Source of the DNA: Shimazuella kribbensis DSM 45090
GTDB lineage: Bacteria > Bacillota > Bacilli > Thermoactinomycetales > Thermoactinomycetaceae
Assembly (NCBI RefSeq): GCF_000428065.1
Contig: NZ_ATZF01000004.1
Location: 138,113-202,112 of the forward strand
Direction of reading: 5' to 3'
Length of the DNA: 64,000 nt
Position numbers and translations under genes: made by a program. Each line of letters starts with the position of its first letter. The stretch's first letter is position 1. The notes under the pieces were generated by a model. That model worked only from the letters and a program-made list of their open reading frames with translations, did no database searches and was not told the DNA's origin. Below, piece after piece: positions 34,563 to 42,955 of the stretch.

Positions 34563-35621
34563 ATGAAACGCATATTTATTGCTAGTCTGTCTGTGTGTCT
34601 AGCTTTAAGTGTATGGGTTACAGAAGTCCAAGCAGCACCTTCAACAAAAACAAAGCAACAAGAAAAGTTAAAAGAACTTCAAAAAAATGAACAATCCAAA
34701 CATAAACAACTTGGACAAGCCCAAATTGAACTAAATAAATTAAAAAAAGAAATTGCTCCTATCCAAAAGAAAATGGATGAGTACGATACCCAATTGGCAC
34801 AAGCCAACAAAGACATCCTAGCCAATGAGAAATTACTCAAGGAGCAAGAGAAACAAATAAAAGAGAGAGTGATCCATCTCTATCAAACAGGTGAGATGGG
34901 TTACATGGCTCAGTTATTATCGGCAAAAACTTTTTCTGAATTTTTTACTCGGGTGGAAGGTATTCGCCTAATTGTGATGAAAGATAGTAATTTGTTACAA
35001 GAATACAAAAACACCTCTAAAACCATTACTGATAAAAAGAAATCAATTGAAGTTTTACGTACAAAAATTCAGCCATTACTCGCTCAAGAAAAGAAAAAGT
35101 TAGATGAAATGGATAGCAAAACAAAAAACCTGAGTAAAGAACTAAAGAATATCCAGCACGATGAAGAAGTAACAGAGGCAGCAATCAAAGAGCAAGAAAG
35201 ATTGGAAAAAATCGCATCCCAACAATATAACGGTAATTATGGTACAGGAAGATTGATGAAACCAGCAAAAGGAACGATTACTTCTAAATTTGGTTATCGT
35301 TGGGGCCGCCAACACAAAGGAATTGATATGGATGACAATGCAGGAAAACAAATTTATGCTGCGGATTCAGGAGTAGTCATTCTATCAAAGTCAGATCCAG
35401 ATGGATATGGACATTATATTGTCATCAAACACTCCAATGGATTGTCTACTTTATACGGGCATATGTATCGTAGCACAGTGAAAGTATCTGTTGGGGATCA
35501 TGTAAGAAAAGGCCAATGGATTGCTGATATTGGAAACAACGGACGTTCTACTGGATCACACCTTCATTTTGAAGTCCATCTTAACGAAAAAGCTGTTGAT
35601 CCAATGCCATACATATCTTAG
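34563..35621 (+). CDS. Secreted coiled-coil M23 peptidoglycan hydrolase (first paralogue)
   Basis: The 352 residues comprise a signal peptide (cleavage near VQA-AP), a long coiled coil (about residues 30-220, Lys/Gln/Glu-rich) and an M23 LytM domain. The domain carries the zinc ligands H-x3-D in QHKGIDMDD, the GDHVRKGQ loop and HLHFE. It belongs to the EnvC/PcsB-like class activated by FtsEX and probably cuts stem-peptide cross-links during growth or division. It follows ftsX by about 30 bases in one operon. Confidence 0.93.
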   Translation: MKRIFIASLSVCLALSVWVTEVQAAPSTKTKQQEKLKELQKNEQSKHKQLGQAQIELNKLKKEIAPIQKKMDEYDTQLAQANKDILANEKLLKEQEKQIKERVIHLYQTGEMGYMAQLLSAKTFSEFFTRVEGIRLIVMKDSNLLQEYKNTSKTITDKKKSIEVLRTKIQPLLAQEKKKLDEMDSKTKNLSKELKNIQHDEEVTEAAIKEQERLEKIASQQYNGNYGTGRLMKPAKGTITSKFGYRWGRQHKGIDMDDNAGKQIYAADSGVVILSKSDPDGYGHYIVIKHSNGLSTLYGHMYRSTVKVSVGDHVRKGQWIADIGNNGRSTGSHLHFEVHLNEKAVDPMPYIS

Positions 35622-35649
35622 TTAGCTACACTTTTGGGAGGACGTTTAG

Positions 35650-36732
35650 TTGCAAAATACAAAGCGAATACTCACAGCTACGATGGCTATCTTGGTTTGT
35701 GCAAGTACGATTGTAGGTAGCAATGAGGGACATGCGAAAACAACAAGAGAAGAGTTATTGGAGATTCGGCAACAGAAGTCGAAAGTAATGGAATCCATTA
35801 CCAAAGGCAATAAGACACTGGAAAAATACAGTGATCAAATGGAACTGAGCCAAAAGGAAATCGATAAATTTCAGTTAAAAGTAGATGAAGTAGAAGTTCA
35901 AAAGAAAGATGCAGAAGAAAAGGAAGTATTATATCAAAAGAAATTCAATCAGCGACTCCGTGAGTTTTATGAAAATGGCGAGACAGGACATATGTCACTC
36001 CTACTCCAAGCGGATAACTTTAATGAATTCCTAATTAGATTTGAAATGGTTCGCCTTGTTGCTCAGCGAGATTACGCGCTATTAGAAGAAAAGAAAAAAG
36101 CTACTGCTGAAGTGCAGAAAAAGATAGACGAGTTAAATGTGCTGGTTGCAAAGCAGCAAAAAGAAGTAGAAAAGTCAAAAGCTGCTTTTGATAAAATAAT
36201 GGAAATCGTAAAAAAAGATAAATCGAAGTTAAAAGAACTCCAAGGTATGGAGGATGCCAACGAAACCGAATTGATCTCGATCAATAAAGAGTTGATCAGT
36301 AGTGGTAAATTGAAGTTTGCTTATACTGGTCCACTGCAAAAACCACTTGGCTATCCGATTACATCGGGCTTTAAATTCCGATGGGGCAAACCGCATGAGG
36401 GGATTGATTTTGGAACACAAGGTAAAATTAACATACCTTATGCTGCGGCAGCAGATGGAGTGGTAGTAGAAAGCAGGGTATCTTCTGGATATGGTTGGTT
36501 AATAACTATCTATCATGGGGAGTATGGTGGTTTACCTTTCTATACAAGATATGCACATAGTTGGCCTAACCAAGTGAAAGTAAAAATAGGACAAGATGTA
36601 AGTAAGGGAGAAATTATTTCTCTAATTGGTAACAATGGTCGTTCCACTGGACCCCACTTACACTTTGAGGTACGAATTGGTCACGGAGCAAAACCGGATG
36701 CCAAAGATCCGATGAAATTTTTTGGAGGCTAA
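35650..36732 (+). CDS. Secreted coiled-coil M23 peptidoglycan hydrolase (second paralogue)
   Basis: A TTG start follows GGGAGGACG. The 360 residues have the same layout as the preceding gene: signal peptide (ending near GHA), coiled coil (about 30-215) and an M23 domain with PHEGIDFG, TRYAHSW and PHLHFE. The zinc ligands are intact, so both tandem copies should be active. The M23 domain has a short insertion (GEYGGLPFYTRY) relative to its neighbour. Two tandem FtsEX-linked hydrolases suggest division of labour between wall synthesis states. Confidence 0.92.
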   Translation: MQNTKRILTATMAILVCASTIVGSNEGHAKTTREELLEIRQQKSKVMESITKGNKTLEKYSDQMELSQKEIDKFQLKVDEVEVQKKDAEEKEVLYQKKFNQRLREFYENGETGHMSLLLQADNFNEFLIRFEMVRLVAQRDYALLEEKKKATAEVQKKIDELNVLVAKQQKEVEKSKAAFDKIMEIVKKDKSKLKELQGMEDANETELISINKELISSGKLKFAYTGPLQKPLGYPITSGFKFRWGKPHEGIDFGTQGKINIPYAAAADGVVVESRVSSGYGWLITIYHGEYGGLPFYTRYAHSWPNQVKVKIGQDVSKGEIISLIGNNGRSTGPHLHFEVRIGHGAKPDAKDPMKFFGG

Positions 36733-36759
36733 TATAATCAGATAAAGCTAAAAGGAAAA

Positions 36760-36798
36760 AGGACATCTGCAAACGCCTTAATGCGTTAAAGATGTCCT
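36760..36798 (+). terminator. Hairpin after the M23 genes
   Basis: AGGACATCT pairs with AGATGTCCT around an inner AACGC/GCGTT stem, followed by a pyrimidine-rich but weak T tract. Confidence 0.65.
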
Positions 36799-36933
36799 CC
36801 TTCTATTTCTCAAACGAAAGGAATATGTTAGAGTAGAACCAAAATGGACGGGTTATCCTGTGCGTTTCTGTTTGAGGTTTATATAGAAAAGGCATTGGAC
36901 CATACTGTTGTTGAGGAAGAAAGGGCTGGAAAT

Positions 36934-38379
36934 ATGACTTTTCGTAGTAGAACAGTTGCACTTATGGTAGCAGCCGCAATGGCTTTGGGTAGTTTGTTAA
37001 CTGCATTGTTCTTTATGAATGAAGAGACAGGCACTATGCCAAACCAAGTAACCAGTAAATCAGATGCATATAAAAATTATGAAGAAAAATTAAAGAAGAC
37101 ATTTGACACTATTCGAGGAAATTATGTTCGACCGATATCGGAGCAAGCCTTAATGGATGGAGCATTGAGGGGAATGATCCAAGCACTTGGTGATCCACAT
37201 TCGGAGTATATGAATCCCAAAGAGGCAAAACAATTTTTATCCTCCATCATGAACTCTTCTTTCTCAGGGATTGGAGCAGGTGTTGTCTTAAAAGATGGAC
37301 AAGTAACGATCGAATCCATTGTAAAAGATTCTCCAGCAGAACATGTAGGACTGAGAGTAAATGATCAAATTCGTAAAGTGAACGGACAAAGCATCGTTGG
37401 CTTGACATTAAATGAGGCTGTATCCAAAATTAGAGGACCAAAAGGAACAAAAGTAACATTAGAAGTTGTTCGAGGCGGAAGTGCCCCCTTTAGTATTACA
37501 GCAGTGAGAAAAGATATTCCACAAAAAACCGTTAGCAATAAAATGCTAGATAATCGGATTGGGTATGTGGGTATAACACAGTTTTCTCAGACGACAGACA
37601 AAGAATTTTTCACCTCTCTTGCACAGTTAGAAAAACAAAAGATGAAGGGGCTTATTATCGACCTTCGTGGCAATCCTGGTGGTTTATTATCTGTGGTGGT
37701 AAAAATGTGTGAACAGCTTTTACCAGAAGGAAAAATTATCGTAAGTACACAAGATAAAGCAGGAAATAAAGAGGTATATCGCGCTAAAGCGAAAGAATTA
37801 AAATCTTATCCGATAACCATTTTGGTTGATGGAAGCAGTGCTAGTGCGGCTGAGATTATGGCAGCAGCTTTTCAACAATCAGGTGGGTACAGCGTAATTG
37901 GTCAAAAAACATATGGAAAAGGTAGTGTGCAATCCAGTATTGAGTTTACAGATGGTAGTAATCTCAAACTGACAATAGCCAAATGGTTGACTCCAAAAGG
38001 GATTTGGATCGATCAACACGGTGGTACGAAAGGATTGTCCCCTAATATTGATATAGCTCCATTTTCCTTTGCACAAGCACACTTGCCAGAAGGTAAGCAA
38101 GTTTGGAAAAAAGACAGTAATGGGACAGATGTAAAAAACATGCAATTGATATTGGACGCATTAGGCTTTAAACCTGGAAGAATGGATGGATATTTCGATA
38201 CTCAAACAGAGACAGCTTTAAAAAATTTCCAAAAGAGCCATGATATCCCAGATAATGGGCTATTGGATGCTCAAACAGTGAAATATCTAGGTATTGCTTA
38301 TACCAGCCTCTTGCGAGATCCAAAAAACGATAAACAATTGCAGACTGCTATCCAATTTTTGGAACATAGTAGTGAATAA
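36934..38379 (+). CDS. ctpA: S41 C-terminal processing protease (CtpA/CtpB family)
   Basis: From ATG 36934, with GAAAGGG 8 bases upstream, the product has 481 residues; an upstream ATG at 36844 has no RBS. It has an N-terminal membrane anchor, a PDZ domain (SGIGAGVVLKDG...), the S41 catalytic core with Ser in DGSSASAAEIMAAA and Lys in TYGKGSVQ, and a C-terminal peptidoglycan-binding domain (NMQLILDALGF...QKSHDIPDNG). Such proteases trim exported proteins; Bacillus CtpB acts in sporulation signalling. The next gene is minJ-like, as in Bacillus. Confidence 0.95.
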   Translation: MTFRSRTVALMVAAAMALGSLLTALFFMNEETGTMPNQVTSKSDAYKNYEEKLKKTFDTIRGNYVRPISEQALMDGALRGMIQALGDPHSEYMNPKEAKQFLSSIMNSSFSGIGAGVVLKDGQVTIESIVKDSPAEHVGLRVNDQIRKVNGQSIVGLTLNEAVSKIRGPKGTKVTLEVVRGGSAPFSITAVRKDIPQKTVSNKMLDNRIGYVGITQFSQTTDKEFFTSLAQLEKQKMKGLIIDLRGNPGGLLSVVVKMCEQLLPEGKIIVSTQDKAGNKEVYRAKAKELKSYPITILVDGSSASAAEIMAAAFQQSGGYSVIGQKTYGKGSVQSSIEFTDGSNLKLTIAKWLTPKGIWIDQHGGTKGLSPNIDIAPFSFAQAHLPEGKQVWKKDSNGTDVKNMQLILDALGFKPGRMDGYFDTQTETALKNFQKSHDIPDNGLLDAQTVKYLGIAYTSLLRDPKNDKQLQTAIQFLEHSSE

Positions 38380-38418
38380 ACAATGAACAAAAAGGAATAA
38401 TTGGTACTTATGTCGAAA

Positions 38419-38455
38419 CCCCTCTAGATGATGTTGCTACCTAGAGGGGGTTTTT
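38419..38455 (+). terminator. Terminator whose 3' arm may serve as the next RBS
   Basis: CCCCTCTAG (38419-38427) pairs with CTAGAGGGG (38441-38449) and is followed by six T residues. The AGAGGGGG of the 3' arm lies 7 bases before the TTG start of the next gene. Confidence 0.9.
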
Positions 38456-38457
38456 CA

Positions 38458-39564
38458 TTGCATCTGGAGTTTGTAAAAACTTGGATATATCTATGGACAG
38501 AGCCACTTTGGTTGATCGCCTTATTACTTCCTATTTTTTTCACCATTTATACCAACCTCTTAGAGCGGAAACATTTTGGACAAATAGTAGAGGCGCCATT
38601 GCCAACGATACTACGAACCTGTTTTTATGGTGTTTTGATGGGTTTTATCCTGTCTTTTGCTTTATCCTCCTTTTTGTTCATCCTTTCAAAAGAAGAACTT
38701 CTTTTGGTTTGGATTATTACCATCTGTTTTGCTGTATTTCGGCGACGTTTTGCCTGTATTGCTTATTCCGTAGGATTTATATCTTTGCTTCATTTGCTGT
38801 TACCTTATCTACACATTACCGTTCTCCCGGTAGGATTAGTGAAGTGGTATTACGTTATAGAACGATTTTCGGTATTAAACTGGCTCTATATTGTAGGTTT
38901 TACACACTTCTTGGAATGGATACTAATTCGGGCGGAAGGATCAATCTCTAGTACACCAGTCCGACTTGATCATATATCTGGAAAGACAGTCCCGGCTTAT
39001 TTATTAGCAAAAGCATGGCCCATTTCTTTTGTTGCTCTCACTCCGGCCGGATGGCTACCATTGCCCATCATGATTGGGTTTGCCAGTAAAACGTGTTCCA
39101 AACCACTCAAACAGAAAAAGCGTATGATTTCTACGCTTACACTCATCTATGCAGCTGTTTTATCTGTCTTGTTATGGATTGCGACGATGCAAAGTGCGTG
39201 GATTTGGGTAGCAGCGATCTTTGCTCTGTTTGGTCATGAGATGATGTACTTATGGAGTAGATTCATGGAACGACGAAAGGTACCTCTTTTCGTCTCCGAT
39301 GAAAAAGGTTTAAAGGTACTCGCTGTACTCCCGCAGACCCCTGCTGCTATTTTAGGGATTAAGACAGGAGACATTATCCATCGACTCAATGGTGTTCGGA
39401 TTCAGACCGCAGCGGATTTGGAGCAAGCTGTTTCCCTGTCTTCTTTCTGTAAGTTAGAAGTATTGGATGAACAGCACGACAGTCATTTTCTCCAACGAGC
39501 CATCTATGAGAAAGACCCCAAACATTTGGGGATTGTTGGGGCAGATCCAATATACAGACAATAA
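38458..39564 (+). CDS. minJ: MinJ-like multi-pass PDZ protein
   Basis: The start is taken as TTG 38458, behind AGAGGGGG. The 368-residue protein has about seven membrane helices and a C-terminal PDZ domain (VLAVLPQTPAAILGIKTGDIIHRLNGVRIQTAADLEQAV). This is the architecture of Bacillus MinJ, which links DivIVA to MinCD at the pole and septum and lies next to ctpB there. Assignment rests on topology and position; sequence identity cannot be judged here. Confidence 0.8.
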   Translation: MHLEFVKTWIYLWTEPLWLIALLLPIFFTIYTNLLERKHFGQIVEAPLPTILRTCFYGVLMGFILSFALSSFLFILSKEELLLVWIITICFAVFRRRFACIAYSVGFISLLHLLLPYLHITVLPVGLVKWYYVIERFSVLNWLYIVGFTHFLEWILIRAEGSISSTPVRLDHISGKTVPAYLLAKAWPISFVALTPAGWLPLPIMIGFASKTCSKPLKQKKRMISTLTLIYAAVLSVLLWIATMQSAWIWVAAIFALFGHEMMYLWSRFMERRKVPLFVSDEKGLKVLAVLPQTPAAILGIKTGDIIHRLNGVRIQTAADLEQAVSLSSFCKLEVLDEQHDSHFLQRAIYEKDPKHLGIVGADPIYRQ

Positions 39565-39582
39565 CAAAAAGGTTATCATTAT

Positions 39583-39624
39583 ACGGCTTTTCCTTGATTG
39601 AATACCAAGGAAAAGCCGTTTTTT
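39583..39624 (+). terminator. minJ terminator
   Basis: ACGGCTTTTCCTTG and CAAGGAAAAGCCGT form a perfect 14-base stem followed by six T residues. Confidence 0.95.
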
Positions 39625-39638
39625 ATATGCACAAATGC

Positions 39639-39665
39639 GCGACAAGGGGACGGTTCTCTTGTCGC
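39639..39665 (+). repeat. REP-like palindromic repeat, copy 1
   Basis: A 27-base unit with GCGACAA and TTGTCGC ends around GGGGACGGTTCTC. It pairs in inverted orientation with the unit at 39850. Confidence 0.75.
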
Positions 39666-39849
39666 ATGTTGAAATGAAGAAGAGGAAGAAGTTATATTCT
39701 ATTATTTGAAACTATAATAACTCACTAACAAAAATCTCAAAACTTTGAGTGTTAAAGTATAACGCCCATTCCATTTTGATTTACATGTTAAAGGGATGTA
39801 ACCAGTCTGAATCTACTATTTGTGAGATTGTCCTTTTGGGTACTCATTT

Positions 39850-39876
39850 GCGACAAAAGAACCGTCCCTCTGTCGC
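39850..39876 (-). repeat. REP-like palindromic repeat, copy 2 (inverted)
   Basis: Its reverse complement differs from copy 1 at only about three positions (GGGACGGTTCTTTTGTCGC on the minus strand). The pair brackets 184 bases of AT-rich DNA without a gene, as in BIME-type units. Confidence 0.75.
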
Positions 39877-39919
39877 GGGCTTCTAATGGACAGAAATAGC
39901 TATTTTATATTTGAAAAGG

Positions 39920-40810
39920 TTAATCTAACTTAGCAAATGCTCTAACCGGAAAAGTGCCAACTCCTAGCCATTTGGGAGGAACAGCCGTGAAGGTGAATCC
40001 TTCTTTTGGAAGTTTTCCTAGATTGCAGAGATGTTCCACAATGAGTATTTCTTGACCAAGTAGGGCGGAGTGTACAGGTCTTGTATTTCCTCTTGTATCA
40101 TCAATGTTCATCGAATCGATTCCTACTAATTTCACTCCACAATCTGCTAAATATTGTGCCGCATCTTCGGTTAAATAGGGATGATCTACTAGGTAGTTTT
40201 CTTTATTCCAAAAGGTGTCCCAACCGGTGTGTACAAGCACGGCACGTCCTCGTAATTCTAAATTTCGGAAGTAGTCAGCGTGGATTTCCTTGGTAACTTT
40301 ATAGTCCACAGAAACAACGATTCCATCCAAGTCTACTAGTTGTTGTAACTGAATTTGAGATAAGTCTTTTCCATCTTCATACCGATGAAATGGACAATCG
40401 AGGTATGTACCCGTATTGGTGATCATTTCGATTTTACCAATCTGAAAATTAGTTCCCTCTGCATAATATTTCTTTGATTTTTCTCTGCTCAAATAGTCAC
40501 ATATTAATGGTGCAGGCAATCCTTTGTGGGTGATCAATCCATCGTGTATGGTATGACTAAGATCGATGTATTTTCGCTGGGAGAGGAGATCGCTGTCAAT
40601 GGGTTTGCGTTTGTGTTTCTCTTGTATGATGGTTTTATTTAAAATTCTAACCTTACCGACCATCAATAGCCGCATATCTTGGACAATATATTCTACCAAT
40701 ACTTCGTCCGCAATATCGTCTTCAGCAATATCTAGTCGAAAATCTTGGCCTTGAATCCCACCGCCATTGGTAAACTCTACTGAAAAATCGAATTGCACAC
40801 GGTAATCCAT
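39920..40810 (-). CDS. Cyclase-family (KynB-like) metal hydrolase with N-terminal extension
   Basis: Residues 85-296 match the cyclase/kynurenine-formamidase fold: IDLSHTIHDG, NTGTYLDCPFH, LVHTGWD, GVKLVGIDSMNIDD and VEHLCNL. The usual metal motif H-x-G-T-H-x-D-x-P-x-H here reads N-T-G-T-Y-L-D-C-P-F-H, so two histidines are replaced while Asp and the last His remain. An unusual 80-residue N-terminal domain precedes the fold. AGGAGG lies before the ATG. The substrate is unknown; formamidase activity is uncertain given the changed ligands. Confidence 0.82.
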   Translation of the reverse strand: MDYRVQFDFSVEFTNGGGIQGQDFRLDIAEDDIADEVLVEYIVQDMRLLMVGKVRILNKTIIQEKHKRKPIDSDLLSQRKYIDLSHTIHDGLITHKGLPAPLICDYLSREKSKKYYAEGTNFQIGKIEMITNTGTYLDCPFHRYEDGKDLSQIQLQQLVDLDGIVVSVDYKVTKEIHADYFRNLELRGRAVLVHTGWDTFWNKENYLVDHPYLTEDAAQYLADCGVKLVGIDSMNIDDTRGNTRPVHSALLGQEILIVEHLCNLGKLPKEGFTFTAVPPKWLGVGTFPVRAFAKLD

Positions 40811-40905
40811 ATTTTTCCTCCTTATTAGGCAATGTCAGTTTTTTTAAAAAATAGTTTTCTATTGCTGGATTGTAATCTATATTTTTATCAGTTTCTATCA
40901 GTTTT

Positions 40906-42669
40906 CTGAAATTCACCTCCCACATCAAGTATAGCTAAGTGGGAGGTGAATTTCAGTTCAGCGTAAGCTGAAAGGTAATGCTGGTGTCTGATAAGAAAAA
41001 AAGGGGAATGTAAATTCGTGTTGAAATAGAACGAAAGAGGGAGGTGAAACACGTTGGAAGCACACTACAAAACGTATCAAATTTGGATAAAAAAAGGACA
41101 CAGAATGTATGCGTACTTTCAAGAAATGGGTCAGAACGCGAAAAAGATGTATAACACGACTAATTTTTACATCCGGCAAGTATACACTGCACATACGCAA
41201 GAGAAAAAGCTCCAACCTTTACAAAGAGAAGTGCTGGAAACCATAAAACACAAACTAGATCAAATGAATGAGGTTCGACTAGCTGCTTACCAAAAAAGAA
41301 TGGACAGAGAAAAAACAAAGCCAGTCGAACAACGAAAAGAAGGAACATGCAACCTATTTCAGCTCCCTTCGAAAGATAATCCGTATATGGATTACCCCTT
41401 TTTAGATAGTTTGTTTAAAGCAATGGCGCAAAACGACTACCGTTCTCTTCCGACGCAAACGAGTCAATGGGTGATAAAAACCGTCTTTCAGAACTGGAAA
41501 TCTTATTTTGGTAGTTTACAAACCTACAAACAAGACCCATCTGTGTTCCGAGGGAGACCAAAAATCCCGAAATATAGTGATTCTCCTCAAAAAGAAGTGT
41601 TGTTTACCAATCAAGATTGTGTAGTGAAAGAGAACAAATTTTTAAAATTCCCGAAAACAAAGAAACGGTTAAATATTGGAAAACTTGGTGTAACAAAAGG
41701 AAAGCTCAAACAAGTTCGTATCATTCCAAAATATGGGCAATTCATATTGGAAATCGTAGTAGAAGTTTCGTTGGAACTACCAAAAAGAACCGAAACAAAC
41801 CACCTGATGGCGATTGATTTGGGGATAGAAAACCTTGCAACCATGGTGACCAATACGGGCTCCGCACCCCTATTAGTCAAGGGCAAGCATGTCAAATCCA
41901 TCAATCAATACTACAACAAAAGAAAAGCATATTATGTAAGCAGACTCCGACAAGGAAAGCATCCAAGCGAAGGTTCCTTTATCTCCAAAAGACTGGAACG
42001 AATCCATCAAAAAAGACAGCAGAAACTCAAAGATATCTTTCACAAAGCAAGTTTTCATATCGTGAATCTAGCAATATCGGAAAAAGTGGATACCATCATC
42101 ATTGGGAGGAACAAGGATTGGAAACAAGCATCCCGACTAGGAAAACGAAACAATCAATCCTTTGTCCATGTTCCACACCATCGGTTGATTCGGATGATCG
42201 AATACAAAGCGATGGAAAAAGGAATAGACGTGGTGACGATGGAAGAATCGTATACCTCCAAAGCTAGTTTCGTAGACCATGATCCGATTCCTACCTATGG
42301 CGAAAACGATAGTAAACAGCTATTTTCTGGGAAACGAATCAAAAGAGGACTCTACCAAACAAAACAAGGAAAGTGGTTAAATGCGGACGTAAATGGTGCT
42401 GCAAACATCTTGAAGAAAGCATACTTGCATCAAAACGAAGATGGGCGATTTGATATCCAAACAGTAAATGTTTGGAATCCACAATCAAAAGTGGTGTAAA
42501 AGAAGTACTGAATGCATGAATTTCATGACAGACGGTATAGAGGGGTTGGGCGTGTGTAGGCCGCCAATGTGTCAACCCCACTAACGTGAAACGATCCGAT
42601 TTTTGGTTTGGTACGTTAGAAACCCCCGCTTCTAACACTCATGAGAGTGTAAAGTGGAGGGAGTATTCA
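40906..42669 (+). mobile_element. Second stand-alone TnpB element (IS200/IS605 superfamily)
   Basis: The left end has a perfect 18-base inverted repeat (arms starting CTGAAATTCACCTCCCAC, 40906-40923, and its complement 40939-40956), then a small TTCAGC/GCTGAA hairpin. The right end has the GAAACCCCCGCTTCTAAC...GTGGAGGGAG hairpin and finishes TATTCA at 42669, typical for this group. There is no tnpA. It lies between the cyclase gene and uvrB. Confidence 0.9.
41054..42499 (+). CDS. tnpB: TnpB-family protein with variant catalytic and zinc regions
   Basis: A TTG start with AGGGAGGTG 8 bases upstream gives 481 residues. RuvC-I is clear (AIDLGIENLAT) and RuvC-III is NADVNGAANIL. The strand where RuvC-II Glu is normally found reads IIIGRNKDWKQ with no Glu, and the region that usually holds the zinc ribbon has no CxxC pair. 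A Glu pair lies later in VVTMEESYTSKAS. This pattern fits a known TnpB branch with rearranged catalytic residues rather than simple decay, since the frame and ends are intact. Confidence 0.9.
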   Translation: MEAHYKTYQIWIKKGHRMYAYFQEMGQNAKKMYNTTNFYIRQVYTAHTQEKKLQPLQREVLETIKHKLDQMNEVRLAAYQKRMDREKTKPVEQRKEGTCNLFQLPSKDNPYMDYPFLDSLFKAMAQNDYRSLPTQTSQWVIKTVFQNWKSYFGSLQTYKQDPSVFRGRPKIPKYSDSPQKEVLFTNQDCVVKENKFLKFPKTKKRLNIGKLGVTKGKLKQVRIIPKYGQFILEIVVEVSLELPKRTETNHLMAIDLGIENLATMVTNTGSAPLLVKGKHVKSINQYYNKRKAYYVSRLRQGKHPSEGSFISKRLERIHQKRQQKLKDIFHKASFHIVNLAISEKVDTIIIGRNKDWKQASRLGKRNNQSFVHVPHHRLIRMIEYKAMEKGIDVVTMEESYTSKASFVDHDPIPTYGENDSKQLFSGKRIKRGLYQTKQGKWLNADVNGAANILKKAYLHQNEDGRFDIQTVNVWNPQSKVV

Positions 42670-42690
42670 TGGTTCTTAGTGTTTACATTT
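42500..42690 (+). ncRNA. Putative guide RNA of the second TnpB element
   Basis: The transcribed right end (ACGTGAAACG...GGTACGTTAG, then the CCCCCGCTTC hairpin) would form the scaffold. The guide would begin right after TATTCA at 42670 (TGGTTCTTAGTG...). Inferred from family organisation. Confidence 0.55.
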
Positions 42691-42843
42691 ATGTTGGAGA
42701 AAAGCGTGTACACTTGATAAACAAAGGAAATTGAACCATTGCTTTTGTATGGTAAGTTTCGAAATAGTAGATGAGCAGGAGAATAGCGGATTTATACCTT
42801 TGATAGATGTTAATAACTATTCCATTTCCTCATTCTTTTAGAG

Positions 42844-42883
42844 GAACGAATGTTTTCAGTTGACAGCAAAAATATGTTATAAT
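42844..42883 (+). promoter_or_regulatory. LexA-like box and promoter of uvrBA
   Basis: GAACGAATGTTT (42844-42855) matches the Gram-positive SOS operator core GAAC-N4-GTTC with one mismatch. It lies just upstream of TATAAT (42878-42883), so damage-inducible control of uvrBA is likely. Confidence 0.6.
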
Positions 42884-42955
42884 GATGGATGTTGCGTGAT
42901 GAGAAAACAAATATTGATATAGATAAAATTGGAAACAGATTGGATGGTGAGAAGA

